Below, one piece after another: positions 28,487 to 37,879 of a stretch of 64,000 nt of DNA; the first letter of the stretch is position 1, and each line of letters begins with the position of its first letter. The DNA lies in the NCBI RefSeq assembly GCF_000332645.1, contig NZ_AMXN01000003.1, positions 310,001 to 374,000 on the forward strand. Reading direction: 5' to 3'. Source of the stretch: Bacillus inaquosorum KCTC 13429. GTDB taxonomy: Bacteria > Bacillota > Bacilli > Bacillales > Bacillaceae. The position numbers and the translations under genes were made by a program. The notes below the pieces were generated by a model, which was given only the letters and a program-made list of their open reading frames with translations, was not told the origin of the DNA and ran no database searches.

Positions 28487-29495
28487 TAATATCGTCCCCT
28501 CCGCCTCTTGCTATCACAATTTCACCGGCTTCTTCAAGCTTTCTGACGATGCTTACAATTCTTGATTGAGCTTCTTCTACATCTTTCAAGCGTACAGGGC
28601 CCATGAATTCCATTTCTTCTTTAAAGGTTTCAACCATACGCTGTGACATATTGTTGAATACAATTTCTTTGACTTCCTCGCTCGCAACCTTTAATGAAAG
28701 GAGCAGATCGTCGTTTTCAACATCGCGAATGACTCTCTGAATTGCGCGGTTATCAAGTGTAACAATATCTTCGAAGACAAACATCCGCTTTTTAATTTCT
28801 TCAGCAAGATCAGGATCCTGAATTTCCAATGAATCTAAGATCGTCTTCTCTGTTCCTCTGTCTACCCCGTTTAACACTTCAACAACAGCTTCAATTCCGC
28901 CTGTTTGTGTATAATCTTGAGTAAATGCAGAAGATAATTTTTGTTCCAGAATCCGTTCTACCTCATTAATAATTTCAGGTGACGTTCTGTCCATGACCGC
29001 GATTCTTCTTGCGACCTCAGCCTGTACCTCAGGATTCAGCTCGGATAAAATTTGCCCGGCTTGCACAGGATCTAAATAAGACAAGATTAAAGCCATCGTC
29101 TGCGGATGCTCTTGCTGTATAAAATTCAAAATTTGTTCTGGCTCCGCTTTTCTGGCAAAATCAAATGGTTTAACCTGTAAAGATGAAGTCAGCCTGTTTA
29201 GAATGTTTTCCGCCTTATCCTCTCCAAGCGCCTTCTCAAGAACTTGTCTTGCATAGCTTAGACCGCCCTGAGAAATATAATCTTGCGCAATGGCTATATT
29301 ATGAAATTCTTCTATAATTTCATCCTTTTTTTGATGATCAACACTTCGAACACCCGATATTTCCAGGGTAAGCCTTTCAATTTCTTCATCGGTTAAGTGC
29401 TTATATACAGAAGCTGACACATCTAACCCCAAGGAAATCATGAGAATGGCTGCTTTTTGTTTTCCTGTAAGCTTATCTTGATCACGTCTCGCCAT
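28479..29495 (-). CDS. fliG: Flagellar motor switch protein FliG
   Basis: Rotor protein that contacts the stator to generate torque. The 338 residues show the three FliG domains. The N-terminal part binds FliF; the middle carries EHPQTMALILSYL (the EHPQR-type motif, here EHPQT); the C-terminal domain carries the charged torque helix around RDVENDDLLLSLKVASEEVK (about 258-277). The end ARGGGDDIIV is typical for Bacilli. It follows fliF by 12 bases. Confidence 0.97.
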   Translation of the reverse strand: MARRDQDKLTGKQKAAILMISLGLDVSASVYKHLTDEEIERLTLEISGVRSVDHQKKDEIIEEFHNIAIAQDYISQGGLSYARQVLEKALGEDKAENILNRLTSSLQVKPFDFARKAEPEQILNFIQQEHPQTMALILSYLDPVQAGQILSELNPEVQAEVARRIAVMDRTSPEIINEVERILEQKLSSAFTQDYTQTGGIEAVVEVLNGVDRGTEKTILDSLEIQDPDLAEEIKKRMFVFEDIVTLDNRAIQRVIRDVENDDLLLSLKVASEEVKEIVFNNMSQRMVETFKEEMEFMGPVRLKDVEEAQSRIVSIVRKLEEAGEIVIARGGGDDIIV

Positions 29496-29507
29496 TTCTA
29501 ATTCCTC

Positions 29508-31118
29508 CTAATCCTCGGCCAGCCAGCTTCTCAGCAGTTTTGCAAAATCTTCTGGCTTGTCTTTCGCCATCTTTTCAAGCTGTTTTCGTCTGACTGTTTC
29601 CGCTGTTTCATTTTCCTCTTCGTTGATATCAGGCAGATTGATCGGTTCTTGAGGAACCTCATATTCATATTCCTCATATTCATCCTCTTGCGCCCGTTTC
29701 TTTCTGACTAGCATAATGATGAGAACAATGATCGCTGCGATTAAAACACCGCCTACGATATATGCCCACAGCGGGATACCTGAGGATTTTTCCGTATTTG
29801 TATCCAAGTTGACTTTTCCGTCAAATGGCTGAACGGAGACCACAATTTTATTATTGATATCTTCATCAGAAAGGTTCTGGTTTTGTGTTGCATCCTTATC
29901 CAGTGATGTTCTGACAACAGTTGAAAGGATTTTTTGTATATCATCTTGTCTTTCAGTTGATAGCGACGCTGTGTTTTTGGCATCAGGCGGCTCTACCATG
30001 ACTTGAATCCCTAAATCTCTGACCTTATAAGGGCTTTCAGCGATTTCTTTATGGATGCGGTTAACTTCGTAATTGATTTTATTACTGCTCTTTTCGTAGT
30101 TCCCGCTTTCGGTATTTTCGCCGTCAGCTTTATAGTTTGTTATATCTTCGTCGCCGGTTCCGGCAGTTCCGCCATTGGCTGCACCATCACCCTGGTATGT
30201 TTCAGAAACCTTTTCCGCGCTGACTGCAATACCTTCCATGTTTTCTTTATCAACAGGTTCAACAATGTCTTCTGTGCGATTTTCTTTTGTGAAATCAATG
30301 TCAGCTGTCACGGAGACAACGACTTTATCTTGTCCCATCATCGTTCCAAGCAATGACTGAACATGTTTTTGAATATCTTTTTCAACTTGGGACTTAATTC
30401 CTTGCTGAGAAGAATAACTATCCGCGTAGGACCCTGCATCGCTGTCTGACTTGTCGTAGTATGTAGAATTTTGGTCCATGATGACGATGTTATCTTCTTT
30501 TAAGTTCGGCACGCTTTTCGATACCAGATGATACAATCCGTTGATCTGGCTTTGATCAAGTGTATAGCCCGGTTGAATCTGCAGAACGATTGACGCAGAT
30601 GCTGCAGACTGCTCCTCACCGACAAAAACAGCGTCTTTCGGGAGGTTAATCATTACTTTTGAATTTTTGATACCGTCCATTTCATTGATCAAATTTGATA
30701 GTTCTGTCTGTGTTGCTTTCACTTTGACCATATCAAACTCATTGTCTGTCAAACCAAAACCGGCATTCTGCCCAAAAAACGAATAATCAATTGATCCGGT
30801 TTTAGGAAGTCCTTCTGCAGCCATCTGCACTTTCAATGAATCAACCTGATCCTCCGGAACGCTAATCACTGTACCGCCGTTTGAAAGTTCGTTTGGCACT
30901 TTTTTCGCATCGAGTTCTTCTTTGATTTGCCCTGCTTCTTCGGCAGACAAATCTTTGTACAGCGGCGCCATTTTTGTGCTGGAAGCAAAAACACTAATAA
31001 TAATTCCAATAATAATAATTGCCGCTAAAGCACTAATCATTAAAATCTTTTGTAACTTAGATCTATTTTTCCAAAACTCACTCGTTTTGTTTTTCATTTG
31101 CATTAGAGTACGATTCAT
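29508..31118 (-). CDS. fliF: Flagellar MS-ring protein FliF
   Basis: Forms the MS-ring, the platform for the rotor and export gate. The 536 residues have a first transmembrane helix (about 25-46), ring-building motifs (AEEAGQIKEELDAKKVPNEL near 60-79, GLTDNEFDMVKVKATQTEL near 120-138), a Gly/Asn/Asp-rich linker (about 300-345) and a second transmembrane helix (about 448-470). The Glu/Asp-rich C-terminal tail binds FliG. It is the first large gene after fliE. Confidence 0.97.
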   Translation of the reverse strand: MNRTLMQMKNKTSEFWKNRSKLQKILMISALAAIIIIGIIISVFASSTKMAPLYKDLSAEEAGQIKEELDAKKVPNELSNGGTVISVPEDQVDSLKVQMAAEGLPKTGSIDYSFFGQNAGFGLTDNEFDMVKVKATQTELSNLINEMDGIKNSKVMINLPKDAVFVGEEQSAASASIVLQIQPGYTLDQSQINGLYHLVSKSVPNLKEDNIVIMDQNSTYYDKSDSDAGSYADSYSSQQGIKSQVEKDIQKHVQSLLGTMMGQDKVVVSVTADIDFTKENRTEDIVEPVDKENMEGIAVSAEKVSETYQGDGAANGGTAGTGDEDITNYKADGENTESGNYEKSSNKINYEVNRIHKEIAESPYKVRDLGIQVMVEPPDAKNTASLSTERQDDIQKILSTVVRTSLDKDATQNQNLSDEDINNKIVVSVQPFDGKVNLDTNTEKSSGIPLWAYIVGGVLIAAIIVLIIMLVRKKRAQEDEYEEYEYEVPQEPINLPDINEEENETAETVRRKQLEKMAKDKPEDFAKLLRSWLAED

Positions 31119-31163
31119 GTTAACCCCCGGTCATTCCACTCTTTCTCTTAATCGTCAGACCCC

Positions 31164-31484
31164 CTACATTTGCATTCTCATAATCTCCTGATAAGCTTCC
31201 ACAGCTTTATTGCGGAACTCTGTTGCTGCAGTTAGAGAGATGCTTGCTTTTTGAGCGGCGATCATGACCTCATCAAGATTTACATCTTTTCCTGCTGCCA
31301 AGGCATTAGTCATGTTGTCAGAAGCTACTTGGGACTCATTTAACGAACTAATAGAGTTTTTTAAAAGCTCCGAAAAGCTTGTTTGATTTGAAGAATCTGT
31401 TTTTTGGCTATTGTTTACTTGATTTGTTGCATTTTGAGTGTTTTGAGTATTTTGAACCTGAAAAGGAGAAATTGCATTAATCAC
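31164..31484 (-). CDS. fliE: Flagellar hook-basal body protein FliE
   Basis: Adaptor joining the MS-ring to the rod. The 106 residues have an Asn/Gln/Thr-rich N-terminus and a helical C-terminal half with SLNESQVASDNMTNALAAGK and ISLTAATEFRNKAVEAYQEI, the family signature. I prefer GTG at 31484, nine bases from AAGG; the ATG at 31490 is only three bases from it and gives 108 residues. It follows flgC. Confidence 0.93.
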   Translation of the reverse strand: MINAISPFQVQNTQNTQNATNQVNNSQKTDSSNQTSFSELLKNSISSLNESQVASDNMTNALAAGKDVNLDEVMIAAQKASISLTAATEFRNKAVEAYQEIMRMQM

Positions 31485-31495
31485 ATTCATTCACC

Positions 31496-31948
31496 TTACT
31501 TTCCGATTTCTAACGCCTTCATCAGCATTCCCTTTGTGGCATTCATCGCTGTCACATTCGCCTCATATGATCTTGTGCTGCTGACAAGGTCAACCATTTC
31601 TTTTAATGGATCAACATTAGGCTTTTGTACATATCCTTCAGCGTTTGCATCAGGGTCTGTCGGATCATAGACAAGATTAAAATCCGAATCATCTTCCGTG
31701 ATTTTTGAAACCTTTACACCGTTTCCTGCATTGCCGCTTCCGCTCATTTGTGAATTGAGAATGGAAGAGAACGATTCACCTTTTGACTGAAGGGAAACCA
31801 TTTTTCTTCTGTAAGGCACCCACTCTCCATCCACTTGCTTAGCTCTTGTCGTATCCATATTAGCCAAGTTAGACGATACAACGTCCATTCTGACACGCTG
31901 AGCTGTTAAAGCTGATGCTGAAACATTTAAGCTATGAAAAGCTGTCAT
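31496..31948 (-). CDS. flgC: Flagellar basal-body rod protein FlgC
   Basis: Proximal rod subunit. The 150 residues start MTAFHSLNVSASALTAQRVR with the N-terminal SxxGL-like rod motif. DVVSSNLANMDTTRAKQVDG follows (about 22-41), and the protein ends ALEIGK after SYEANVTAMNATKGMLMKAL. The stop of flgB and this ATG share a base (TGATG); a second ATG one codon upstream is possible. Confidence 0.95.
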   Translation of the reverse strand: MTAFHSLNVSASALTAQRVRMDVVSSNLANMDTTRAKQVDGEWVPYRRKMVSLQSKGESFSSILNSQMSGSGNAGNGVKVSKITEDDSDFNLVYDPTDPDANAEGYVQKPNVDPLKEMVDLVSSTRSYEANVTAMNATKGMLMKALEIGK

Positions 31949-32337
31949 CATTTTCCTCCTGTTAATACGGTCTTCAGCGAATTAAATTTACCGTTCATTC
32001 TTTCAACTAAAGCTTGATAGTTGATTTGGTTTTGTGCTAATTCCGTCATCTCTTTGTCAACATCAACATTGTTTCCATTTTGCTGATACGATGTATTCCC
32101 GCTTGTTACAATTGAATAATTCGAATTAGTATCAGAAAAATCAATATGACGATAGTCTGTTTTTGTCGCATCAAGACGTGAGGATTCTTGATCTAATAAA
32201 TTTTGGAAAGAGACTTTTTTTGCCTTATAGTTCGGTGTATCTATATTGGCGATATTATTAGTTATGACTTTTTGCTTAATATCCGCTCTGCTCAAGGCAT
32301 TTTCAAGATTTTGTATCGTTCCAGAAAATAAGCTCAA
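31948..32337 (-). CDS. flgB: Flagellar basal-body rod protein FlgB (first gene of fla/che)
   Basis: Proximal rod subunit and the promoter-proximal gene of the fla/che operon. The 129 residues contain ALSRADIKQKVITNNIANID (about 14-33) and end with NFALVERMNGKFNSL-type LVERMNGKFNSLKTVLTGGK. The TTG at 32337 is taken as start because GGAGG is eight bases upstream; an in-frame GTG at 32343 is only two bases from it. Untranslated leader is about 60 bases from the predicted sigma-A start site. Confidence 0.95.
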   Translation of the reverse strand: MSLFSGTIQNLENALSRADIKQKVITNNIANIDTPNYKAKKVSFQNLLDQESSRLDATKTDYRHIDFSDTNSNYSIVTSGNTSYQQNGNNVDVDKEMTELAQNQINYQALVERMNGKFNSLKTVLTGGK

Positions 32338-32407
32338 ATCCACTTACCTCCATTTCAGTTTTTTTCACCCTCAATATCCTTGTCGAGAATTGTAAAACTA
32401 TATGCTT

Positions 32408-32436
32408 ATTGTAAGAAATAACAGGCATAAAGTCTA
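32408..32436 (-). promoter_or_regulatory. Candidate sigma-A promoter of the fla/che operon
   Basis: The -35 TAGACT (32431-32436) and -10 TACAAT (32408-32413) have a 17-base spacer. It lies about 70 bases before flgB. A sigma-A promoter for this operon is known in B. subtilis; this assignment is by eye. Confidence 0.7.
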
Positions 32437-32481
32437 TGAAGTTCGTGTAAAAAAATGTCCTCACAATTATCTATTTTACAA

Positions 32482-32499
32482 CTAGGCATATAGTCCTAG
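32482..32499. promoter_or_regulatory. Inverted repeat upstream of fla/che (candidate DegU/SwrA site)
   Basis: A perfect repeat CTAGG-N8-CCTAG lies about 45 bases upstream of the predicted -35. Published work reports phosphorylated DegU with SwrA acting at this promoter region; tying this repeat to DegU is my inference. Confidence 0.45.
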
Positions 32500-32525
32500 A
32501 TTATTTGAACTATGTTTTCACTTTG

Positions 32526-32552
32526 ATATAAGCCTGAAAATAGCAGAATTTC
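32526..32552 (-). promoter_or_regulatory. Candidate sigma-D promoter upstream of fla/che
   Basis: GAAA (32549-32552), 15 bases, then GCTTATAT (32526-32533), compared with the sigma-D consensus TAAA-N15-GCCGATAT. That is 3 of 4 and 6 of 8 matches with exact spacing. It would let sigma-D feed back on its own operon. Confidence 0.45.
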
Positions 32553-32647
32553 TGTTTTTTCTTCATTATTTTCGTCATTTTTATGTCTATTTGAAGAAAA
32601 ATGTAAATTTTATTAAAATTATTACAACGAAAGACTTTCAACCCAGG

Positions 32648-32675
32648 AAATAAAGCTTATCAATTTCCTTTATTT
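32648..32675. repeat. AT-rich inverted repeat between codY terminator and fla/che promoters
   Basis: AAATAAAG and CTTTATTT, 8 bp, are separated by 12 bases directly downstream of the codY terminator. It may be a second weak hairpin or just AT-rich sequence. The rest of the 380-bp gap (32338-32717) has no open reading frame I believe in. Confidence 0.35.
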
Positions 32676-32684
32676 GAGTATAAA

Positions 32685-32711
32685 AAAGAACCCCTTTTTA
32701 AGGGGTTCTTT
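32685..32711 (-). terminator. Intrinsic terminator after codY
   Basis: A 12-bp perfect stem (AAAGAACCCCTT with AAGGGGTTCTTT) has a three-base apical loop and a following U-run. It is only 7 bases past the codY stop and separates the codV-codY group from fla/che. Confidence 0.85.
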
Positions 32712-32717
32712 CGGTGA

Positions 32718-33497
32718 TTAATGAGATTTTAGATTTTCTAATTCAATTAGGAATTTGTTGTTAAGAACTTTGATATAAGTACCTTTCATTCCTAATGATC
32801 TTGACTCGATGACACCGGCGCTTTCCAGCTTTCTGAGTGCATTAACAATCACAGAGCGGGTAATGCCGACACGGTCTGCGATTTTACTTGCAACGAGAAG
32901 GCCTTCGTTTCCGTCAAGCTCTTCAAAAATGTGCTCAATTGCTTCAAGCTCACTGTAAGAAAGAGAGCTGATAGCCATTTGTACGACAGCTTTGCTTCTC
33001 GCTTCCTCTTCGATTTCTTCTGCTTTTTCTCTCAGAATTTCCATGCCGACAACTGTAGCGCCGTATTCAGCGAGTATTAAATCATCATCATGAAATTGAT
33101 CCTGTAAACGTGAAAGAATGAGGGTTCCTAATCTTTCTCCGCCTCCGATGATCGGTACAATTGTTGTTAAACCAGCTTGGAACAGGTCTCTATTCTCAAC
33201 AGGAAAAGCAGTATATTCACTATTAATGTCCAAGTTAGAAGATGTTTCAGGGACGTTAAACAGATTTTTCGTATATTCTTCAGGGAATTGACGATCCTCA
33301 AGCATTTTTTTCATACGATCATTTTCAATTTGCTGGTTAATAGAATATCCAAGGAGTTTGCCTCTGCGGCTCACAACGAAAATATTGGAATCAATTACAT
33401 CCCGCAGCGTCTCCGCCATTTCCTTGAAGTTTACTGGTTTCCCTGCCGCAGCTTGCAGCATGGAGTTAATAATTCTTGTTTTTTGTAATAAAGCCAT
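32718..33497 (-). CDS. codY: Global transcription regulator CodY
   Basis: GTP- and branched-chain-amino-acid-responsive repressor of stationary-phase and nutrient-scavenging genes; it is also reported to repress fla/che, which lies just downstream. The 259 residues have an N-terminal GAF-type ligand domain (about 1-155) and a C-terminal winged helix with [19 protein letters not shown] (about 203-221). It is the last gene of the codV-hslV-hslU-codY operon. Confidence 0.97.
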   Translation of the reverse strand: MALLQKTRIINSMLQAAAGKPVNFKEMAETLRDVIDSNIFVVSRRGKLLGYSINQQIENDRMKKMLEDRQFPEEYTKNLFNVPETSSNLDINSEYTAFPVENRDLFQAGLTTIVPIIGGGERLGTLILSRLQDQFHDDDLILAEYGATVVGMEILREKAEEIEEEARSKAVVQMAISSLSYSELEAIEHIFEELDGNEGLLVASKIADRVGITRSVIVNALRKLESAGVIESRSLGMKGTYIKVLNNKFLIELENLKSH

Positions 33498-33536
33498 GAT
33501 AAATAATCCTCCTAAACATTCCTCTTATTAAATTTT

Positions 33537-34940
33537 TCACAATATAAATTGACTTAAATCTTTATTTTTGGCTATCGTTCCGAGCTTTTCTTCGACATAC
33601 TGTGGTGTAATCGTTATTTTCTCCATTGTTACATCAGGAGCCTCAAACGACAGATCTTCTAATAGGCGTTCGAGTATTGTATGAAGGCGTCTCGCACCGA
33701 TATTATCTGTGTCCTGGTTCACATGATAAGCAACTTCAGCAATCTTATGAATAGCTTCGTCAGAAAATTCAAGAGATATACCTTCTGTCTGCAATAAAGC
33801 CTGATATTGTTTCAGCAGCGCATTATCCGGCTCAACCAAAATTCTCACGAAGTCGTCTACCGTGAGTTTGCTCAGTTCTACACGAATCGGGAAACGTCCC
33901 TGCAGCTCAGGAATTAAATCAGACGGTTTGGCCATATGAAACGCTCCTGCTGCAATAAATAACACATGGTCTGTTTTTACCGAACCATATTTAGTAACAA
34001 CGGTAGAACCCTCAACGATTGGGAGGATATCCCGCTGAACGCCTTCTCTTGATACATCGGCAGATGATGACGCGCCTCCGTTTTTTGCAATTTTATCGAT
34101 CTCGTCGATAAAGATAATGCCGCTCTCTTCTGCTCTCTGAACAGCTTCCTGGCTGACTTCATCCATATCGATGAGTTTGCTTGCTTCTTCATTTGTCAGG
34201 ACTTTTCTGGCTTCTCTGACTGTCATTTTGCGCCGTTTCTTTTTCTTTGGCATTAATCCGCTCAGCGCGTCCTGCATATTCATGCCCATCTGCTCCATAC
34301 CCGAGCCTTGCAGCATGTCAAACATAGAAGGCTGCTGCTCTTCGACTTCTACTGTTACATAATAGTCTTCGAGCTCTCCTAAAGCCAGCTGATGGGCCAT
34401 GCGTTTTCTTTTTTCTTCAATGTTTGCTTCTTCCTGGCTCTCCGCCTCATCTTCGCCATTCGGCTGGCTGCCGCCAAAAAACATTTCAAACGGATTTTTC
34501 ACGCCTGATTGTTTTTTCTTCCCAGGAACTAACAGACGAACAATGCGTTTGTTTGCATTTTCTTCTGCCTGCTCCTTTACTTCAGTCATTTTCTCTTCTT
34601 TTATAAGCCGAACAGAAGTTTCCACAAGGTCTCTGACCATTGATTCAACATCTCTGCCTACATAACCGACTTCGGTGAATTTTGTTGCTTCAATTTTAAT
34701 AAATGGCGCACCTGAAAGCTTGGCGATACGTCTGGCAATTTCAGTTTTTCCAACGCCGGTAGGCCCCATCATTAAAATGTTTTTCGGAACGACCTCGTCC
34801 TTCAGCTTTTCATCCAGAAGACTTCTTCTATAGCGGTTTCTTAATGCCACGGCGACAGCTTTTTTAGCGTTTTGCTGACCGACAATATATTGGTCTAACC
34901 GATCTACTATCTGTCTAGGTGTTAACGGTTTTTTTTCCAT
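33537..34940 (-). CDS. hslU: HslUV protease ATPase subunit HslU (ClpY)
   Basis: AAA+ unfoldase that feeds HslV. The 467 residues have Walker [14 protein letters not shown] (about 57-69), the pore motif region [17 protein letters not shown], a charged inserted I-domain (about 110-240), and Walker [12 protein letters not shown] (about 250-260). A sensor-2 [15 protein letters not shown] follows. The protein ends DLSQFIL, whose tail activates HslV. ATG at 34940 is used; the frame upstream overlaps hslV. Confidence 0.97.
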   Translation of the reverse strand: MEKKPLTPRQIVDRLDQYIVGQQNAKKAVAVALRNRYRRSLLDEKLKDEVVPKNILMMGPTGVGKTEIARRIAKLSGAPFIKIEATKFTEVGYVGRDVESMVRDLVETSVRLIKEEKMTEVKEQAEENANKRIVRLLVPGKKKQSGVKNPFEMFFGGSQPNGEDEAESQEEANIEEKRKRMAHQLALGELEDYYVTVEVEEQQPSMFDMLQGSGMEQMGMNMQDALSGLMPKKKKRRKMTVREARKVLTNEEASKLIDMDEVSQEAVQRAEESGIIFIDEIDKIAKNGGASSSADVSREGVQRDILPIVEGSTVVTKYGSVKTDHVLFIAAGAFHMAKPSDLIPELQGRFPIRVELSKLTVDDFVRILVEPDNALLKQYQALLQTEGISLEFSDEAIHKIAEVAYHVNQDTDNIGARRLHTILERLLEDLSFEAPDVTMEKITITPQYVEEKLGTIAKNKDLSQFIL

Positions 34941-34956
34941 GCGCCTCAAGTCCTTT

Positions 34957-35502
34957 CTATTCAAGCTCTTCCAGTATGATTTGATCGTTCGTGTAAACAC
35001 AAATTTCGCCTGCTGTTTCTAACGCGGCTCTAGCAATCTCACTTGCAGACATGCTTTCACCGGCATGCTTTTTCAAAGCTCTTCCGGCTGCCAAAGCATA
35101 ATTGCCTCCTGATCCAATCGCGAGAATGCCGTCATCTGGTTCGATCACCTCGCCTGTTCCCGATACGAGAAGCAAAGTATCCTGGTTCATCACAATCAGC
35201 ATGGCTTCAAGCTTTCTAAGCACTTTATCGCTGCGCCATTCCTTTGCAAGCTCAACAGCTGCTCGTTTTAAGTTGCCGTTATACTCTTCAAGCTTAGCTT
35301 CAAACTTTTCGAATAAAGTGAAAGCGTCTGCAACAGAACCCGCAAACCCAGCAAGAACCTTGCCGTTAAACAGTTTTCTCACTTTTCTCGCAGTGTGTTT
35401 CATGACAACAGCCTGACCAAATGTCACTTGGCCGTCTCCGGACATTGCGCTTCGTCCCTTATGCTGGACGGCAAATATTGTGGTCGCATGAAAAGATGAC
35501 AT
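34957..35502 (-). CDS. hslV: HslV-type peptidase (ClpQ/CodW), N-terminal serine form
   Basis: Proteolytic partner of HslU, of the proteasome-beta fold. The 181 residues begin [13 protein letters not shown], so if Met is removed the nucleophile is Ser rather than the Thr of most HslV. This is known for B. subtilis ClpQ (CodW). GDGQVTFG and [20 protein letters not shown] are the conserved blocks, and [14 protein letters not shown] is near the C-terminus. It starts 12 bases after codV and overlaps no other gene. Confidence 0.96.
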   Translation of the reverse strand: MSSFHATTIFAVQHKGRSAMSGDGQVTFGQAVVMKHTARKVRKLFNGKVLAGFAGSVADAFTLFEKFEAKLEEYNGNLKRAAVELAKEWRSDKVLRKLEAMLIVMNQDTLLLVSGTGEVIEPDDGILAIGSGGNYALAAGRALKKHAGESMSASEIARAALETAGEICVYTNDQIILEELE

Positions 35503-35514
35503 AAAGGGCCTCCT

Positions 35515-36429
35515 TTAATTTTTCTTAAAAGCTCTTGGATGGTGAGACATATATGTGTTTCTCAACATTTCCTTCGAAACGTGCGTGTATATCTGTGTCG
35601 AAGACAGATTGGAATGCCCGAGCAGTTCTTGAACGCTTCTCAAATCTGCTCCTTCGTTTAACAGATGAGTAGCGAACGTATGTCGAAGCATATGCGGATG
35701 GATATGTAAAGTGCCGGACGCTTTTTGAACAAGCCCGCTTAAAATATGTCTGATGCCTCGGGCTGTAAGCGGTCCGCCTCTTTGATTCACGAATAATAGA
35801 TCATGAGGTTCTTTTGCTTTCATCAGCAAGCACTGTCTTCCGCTATTCATATATACCTTCAATGCTTCGCGGGCGTAAGACCCAAAGGGGATATAGCGCT
35901 GCTTCTTGCCTTTACCGTGAACAAGTACAGTGTCCATAAATAAATCGATATCGTTGACACTTATGGAACAACATTCACTGACCCTCATTCCGGTGGCATA
36001 GAGAAGCTCTAACAGCGCTTGATCCCTCATTCCGGCCGGCTGGCTTATATCTGAAACTTCAAACAGCTCCTCAAGCTCTTTTTGATATAGAAACTTCGGT
36101 ATCCGTTTCTCTTGTTTCGGCAGATGAACAAGCTGAAACGGATTTTCTTCAACAAGCTTTTCCCGCATCAGAAACTTATAAAAGCTTCTCAATGCAGATA
36201 TCTTTTTGCTTATTGTTCGTCTCGATAAACCTTTTTCATAGGCTTCTGTCAAAAAAATCCTAGTATCTTGATATGCAGCTTTTTCAAATCCATTTATACC
36301 TTGAACGCGCAGGAAAGTCTCGAATTCTTCAATTGAATCCACATAATTCACAATAGTATATTGTGAATAATTTTTTTCAATTTGTAAATATTCAACGAAT
36401 AACTTTACGAAATTCTTAACATTCTCCAT
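35515..36429 (-). CDS. codV: Site-specific tyrosine recombinase CodV (XerC)
   Basis: Resolves chromosome dimers with RipX (XerD). The 304 residues have the SAM-like N-terminal core-binding domain (about 5-90). The catalytic domain has Arg in ATGMRVSE (about 152), HMLRHTFATHLL, LGHSNLSSTQIYTH and the Tyr nucleophile in IYTHVS. It is a full-length member of the XerC group. It heads the codV-hslV-hslU-codY operon. Confidence 0.95.
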   Translation of the reverse strand: MENVKNFVKLFVEYLQIEKNYSQYTIVNYVDSIEEFETFLRVQGINGFEKAAYQDTRIFLTEAYEKGLSRRTISKKISALRSFYKFLMREKLVEENPFQLVHLPKQEKRIPKFLYQKELEELFEVSDISQPAGMRDQALLELLYATGMRVSECCSISVNDIDLFMDTVLVHGKGKKQRYIPFGSYAREALKVYMNSGRQCLLMKAKEPHDLLFVNQRGGPLTARGIRHILSGLVQKASGTLHIHPHMLRHTFATHLLNEGADLRSVQELLGHSNLSSTQIYTHVSKEMLRNTYMSHHPRAFKKN

Positions 36430-36459
36430 GCTTAGTACCTCCCCAGGAAGGGCTTTTAA

Positions 36460-36489
36460 ATGGTATCACAAATCGCGTTCAAGTTGCAA
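36460..36489 (-). promoter_or_regulatory. Candidate sigma-A promoter for codV-hslV-hslU-codY
   Basis: TTGCAA (36484-36489) and TACCAT (36460-36465), spacer 18, lie 31 bases before codV. The match is moderate, but no other promoter is evident in the 67-base gap after trmFO. Confidence 0.4.
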
Positions 36490-36496
36490 TCAATAC

Positions 36497-37804
36497 CTAT
36501 ATTGTTTTCGAAATTGTTTGAATTGTCTCAATCGCGCGGTTCGCGTATTGCTCGTTCCGCTCTTTTTTATTTTTAATTTTAACAGGCAATTCTTTTAAAA
36601 GCCCAAAGTTTGCATTCATCGGCTGGAAGTTCTTTTGGTTTGTTGTTGTAATATAGTGAGCCATGCTGCCTATTGCTGTTTCCTGAGGGAAAGTGACAAG
36701 CTCTTCTCCTAAAACAAGTTTAGCCGCATTAATGCCTGCTACCAATCCTGAGGCAGCTGATTCCACATATCCTTCTACTCCCGTCATTTGGCCTGCAAAG
36801 AACAGATCACTGCGGTTTTTAAATTGATAGGTCGGCTTTAACAGGCTTGGAGAATTAATGAATGTGTTTCTGTGCATCACACCGTATCTGACGATTTCTA
36901 CATTTTCAAGCCCTGGAATCAATTTGAGAACTTCCTTTTGGTCTCCCCATTTTAAATGAGTCTGGAATCCTACAATATTATAGAGTGTTCCTGCTGCATC
37001 ATCCTGTCTGAGCTGAACGACAGCATAAGGACGTTTTCCTGTAACAGGATGCTCTAGACCAACCGGTTTCATCGGGCCGAAAAGCATTGTTTTCTTACCC
37101 CGTTTTGCCATGACTTCAATCGGCATGCAGCCTTCAAAGAAAATCTCTTTTTCAAATTCTTTTAACGGGACTGTTTCTGCTGATGTTAATGCTTCATGAA
37201 AACGGTCAAACTCTTCTTCTGTCATCGGGCAGTTCAAATACGCCGCTTCACCTTTATCATAACGGGATTTCAGGTATACTTTATCCATATCAAGGCTGTC
37301 TTTTTCTACAATCGGCGCCGCTGCATCATAAAAATATAAATAGTCCTCTCCAGTCAGCTCCTTCAGCTGGGCAGACAGCGATTCTGACGTTAATGGACCC
37401 GTTGCGATAATGGTAGGGCCTTGTGGGATTTCTGTCATTTCTTCATTAATAACAGTTACGTTTGGATGATTTTTTACCCGATTTGTCACACTTTCGGCAA
37501 ATTCATGACGGTCAACTGCGAGAGCGCCCCCGGCAGGGACCGAACATTCGTCAGCAGCCGCGATGATGGCTGAATCAAGCGCCCGCATTTCTTCCTTTAA
37601 TACACCGACAGCGTTAGCAAGCGTGTTGGAACGCAGAGAGTTGCTGCACACAAGCTCGGCAAATTTATCGGTATGGTGTGCAGGCGTTTGTTTAACAGGA
37701 CGCATTTCATATAATTTGACTTGAATTCCCCGTTTGGCAAGCTGCCATGCTGCTTCACTTCCTGCGAGTCCGGCTCCGATTACATTCACAGTTTGTTGGT
37801 TCAT
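36497..37804 (-). CDS. trmFO: tRNA (uracil-54-C5) methyltransferase TrmFO, folate-dependent
   Basis: Flavoenzyme that makes ribothymidine at position 54 of tRNA with methylene-tetrahydrofolate, the Gram-positive alternative to TrmA; formerly called gid. The 435 residues start with the FAD motif [16 protein letters not shown] (about 8-23) and contain [30 protein letters not shown] and [16 protein letters not shown]. It is 30-odd bases past the topA terminator. Confidence 0.96.
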   Translation of the reverse strand: MNQQTVNVIGAGLAGSEAAWQLAKRGIQVKLYEMRPVKQTPAHHTDKFAELVCSNSLRSNTLANAVGVLKEEMRALDSAIIAAADECSVPAGGALAVDRHEFAESVTNRVKNHPNVTVINEEMTEIPQGPTIIATGPLTSESLSAQLKELTGEDYLYFYDAAAPIVEKDSLDMDKVYLKSRYDKGEAAYLNCPMTEEEFDRFHEALTSAETVPLKEFEKEIFFEGCMPIEVMAKRGKKTMLFGPMKPVGLEHPVTGKRPYAVVQLRQDDAAGTLYNIVGFQTHLKWGDQKEVLKLIPGLENVEIVRYGVMHRNTFINSPSLLKPTYQFKNRSDLFFAGQMTGVEGYVESAASGLVAGINAAKLVLGEELVTFPQETAIGSMAHYITTTNQKNFQPMNANFGLLKELPVKIKNKKERNEQYANRAIETIQTISKTI

Positions 37805-37856
37805 CTTTCACATCTCCTAGTTTATTATTCAAGGCCTTCTTTTAACACACAAAGAA

Positions 37857-37878
37857 GGTGAGCAAGACCCTGCTCACC
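37857..37878 (-). terminator. Hairpin after topA
   Basis: GGTGAGCA pairs with TGCTCACC (8 bp, 6-base loop) immediately after the topA stop and is followed by UUCUUU. A second possible stem, CCTTCTTT with AAAGAAGG, starts at its last two bases and would compete slightly, so termination before trmFO is probably partial. Confidence 0.65.
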
Positions 37879-37879
37879 G

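Noticed and set aside
32534-32560. Possible CodY box in the fla/che upstream region (CAGAAATTCTG and flanks)
   Set aside because: Only about 9 of 15 positions match AATTTTCWGAAAATT, which is expected often in AT-rich sequence; CodY control is reported for this operon but this site is not convincing.
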